NCBI GenBank assembly: GCA_014382015.1
Contig: JACNKN010000060.1
Span: forward strand, 1 to 64,000
Direction: 5' to 3'
DNA from: Fidelibacterota bacterium
GTDB lineage: Bacteria; Fidelibacterota; Marinisomatia; Marinisomatales; TCS55
DNA length: 64,000 nt
Positions 63,516-64,000 of the stretch are shown one piece after another. The translations under genes and the position numbers were made by a program. Under the pieces are notes generated by a model, which saw only the letters and a list, made by a program, of their open reading frames with translations, was not told the DNA's origin and ran no database searches. Every line of letters begins with the position of its first letter. The stretch's first letter is position 1.

Positions 63516-64000
63516 CTAAACTATTTTTTGCCGCATGACCTTTCGTCGCCGTGTATCAACCGTATCCACAGCTCGTACTGCGTATTCCTGGGCGGTGTAA
63601 ACTTGTTTCATCATGGGTTCGTCCTCCCGTTTGGCCATATCTCCCACAGCAAACAATCCTTTTACAGACGTTTCGCCTTTATGGTTTATCCACACATGGC
63701 GTTTTTCTTCCGGTTGATTTTCATCCATGAGCCGCGCATCCGCTTGACAGGCTAATTCATTATATACACGGTGTAAACCCAGTGAAACCAATGCATAACG
63801 AACAGATACAGACGCATAATTCTCAAATTCAAATCCATGGAGTTGTTTCACCCCTTCGCTTAACAAGCCCACAATGGGCTCCTCAATAATTTCAATTGTA
63901 TAGTTATTAAGAATTTTTTGCCGATCTTCTGAAATGACCGGTGTCTCCCCATTGGTTAAAATATAGACTTTATTGTTATATCTTTCGTGAAGCATCATAG
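63516..64000 (-). CDS. Thioredoxin-reductase-like FAD oxidoreductase, C-terminal part
   Basis: The gene runs off the right edge. The visible C-terminal 160 aa show HERYNNKVYILTNGETP (NADP-domain end), then SVKGLFAVGDMAKREDEP, the FAD-binding motif of pyridine-nucleotide disulfide oxidoreductases, and MMKQVYTAQEYAVRAVDTV. No CxxC active site is in the visible part. The Met at 63998 is internal. Confidence 0.75.
   Translation of the reverse strand, partial: MMLHERYNNKVYILTNGETPVISEDRQKILNNYTIEIIEEPIVGLLSEGVKQLHGFEFENYASVSVRYALVSLGLHRVYNELACQADARLMDENQPEEKRHVWINHKGETSVKGLFAVGDMAKREDEPMMKQVYTAQEYAVRAVDTVDTRRRKVMRQKIV

Noticed and set aside
1-64000. CRISPR array, rRNA or tRNA genes, phage or integron
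   Set aside because: No regular repeats and spacers, no tRNA-like clover-leaf or rRNA sequence and no integrase, transposase or phage structural gene were recognised.

Overview
The window is AT-rich, densely packed bacterial DNA and reads as a chromosome fragment of an uncultured FCB-group bacterium. My best guess is Candidatus Marinimicrobia (SAR406) or a close relative such as Ignavibacteria or Calditrichota. The grounds are a secreted metalloprotease ending in the FlgD-like/por-secretion tail (YPNPFNPST, then GIYFYRL), a Gld-type ABC transporter with a GldG-like and a DUF4340 subunit, FecI/FecR control of a TonB receptor with an STN domain, DUF5916 and DUF3179 proteins, and many lipoproteins. 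The lineage is inferred; no rRNA or tRNA gene was seen. Several ordinary genes end in TGA, so UGA is a normal stop codon here.

Layout. 1-3.2 kb: acyl-activation operon (GbsR/MarR-type regulator, alpha/beta hydrolase, acyl-CoA ligase, start of a KAS-III enzyme). 3.2-5.2 kb: two membrane proteins and a lipoprotein hydrolase. 5.3-9.1 kb: Gld-like ABC operon. 9.3-12.2 kb: TolB-like propeller lipoprotein and secreted zinc protease. 12.3-14.5 kb: transglutaminase-like protein, homocysteine S-methyltransferase and two tandem Kunitz/BPTI-domain lipoproteins. 14.6-19.5 kb: membrane protein/XRE regulator pair, FG-GAP protein, a run of small exported proteins and a formylglycine-generating-enzyme-like protein. 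19.9-24.6 kb: two secreted amidohydrolases, a glycosyltransferase and a nucleotidyltransferase. 24.7-31.6 kb: methyltransferase, pRiA4b ORF-3-like protein, DEAD-box helicase, GHMP kinase and Na+/solute symporter. 31.7-38.6 kb: ECF sigma, two lipoproteins, FecR and TonB receptor, then an exported protein. 38.7-45.8 kb: Gfo/Idh/MocA oxidoreductase, glycerophosphodiesterase, second symporter, aminotransferase and LysR regulator. 46.1-54.8 kb: TonB receptor carrying two frameshifts, M20 amidohydrolase, DUF5916 protein and NSS transporter. 55-58.1 kb: tandem DUF3179 lipoproteins and an outer-membrane protein. 58.2-61.5 kb: mercury-type cassette. 61.6-64 kb: NnrE, thioredoxin, YceI and the end of a thioredoxin-reductase-like enzyme.

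Most notable is the four-gene metal cassette MerT-HMA fusion, CopZ-like chaperone, outer-membrane protein, ArsR. The outer-membrane gene is open over 322 codons except for two in-frame UGA codons three positions apart, directly after the signal peptide. A short hairpin with a GGUC loop begins 11 nt after the second UGA, which is the geometry of a bacterial SECIS element. I read it as a candidate selenoprotein with a UxxU motif at the mature N-terminus of a metal-responsive outer-membrane protein. The cassette lies between two similar ~80-bp direct repeats, and the promoter region has an ArsR-type palindrome. Other points of interest are the tandem bacterial Kunitz lipoproteins, the doubly frameshifted TonB receptor, a repeated leader upstream of two lipoproteins, and recurrent 8-nt stop/start overlaps (mostly ATGNNTAA) that suggest translational coupling.
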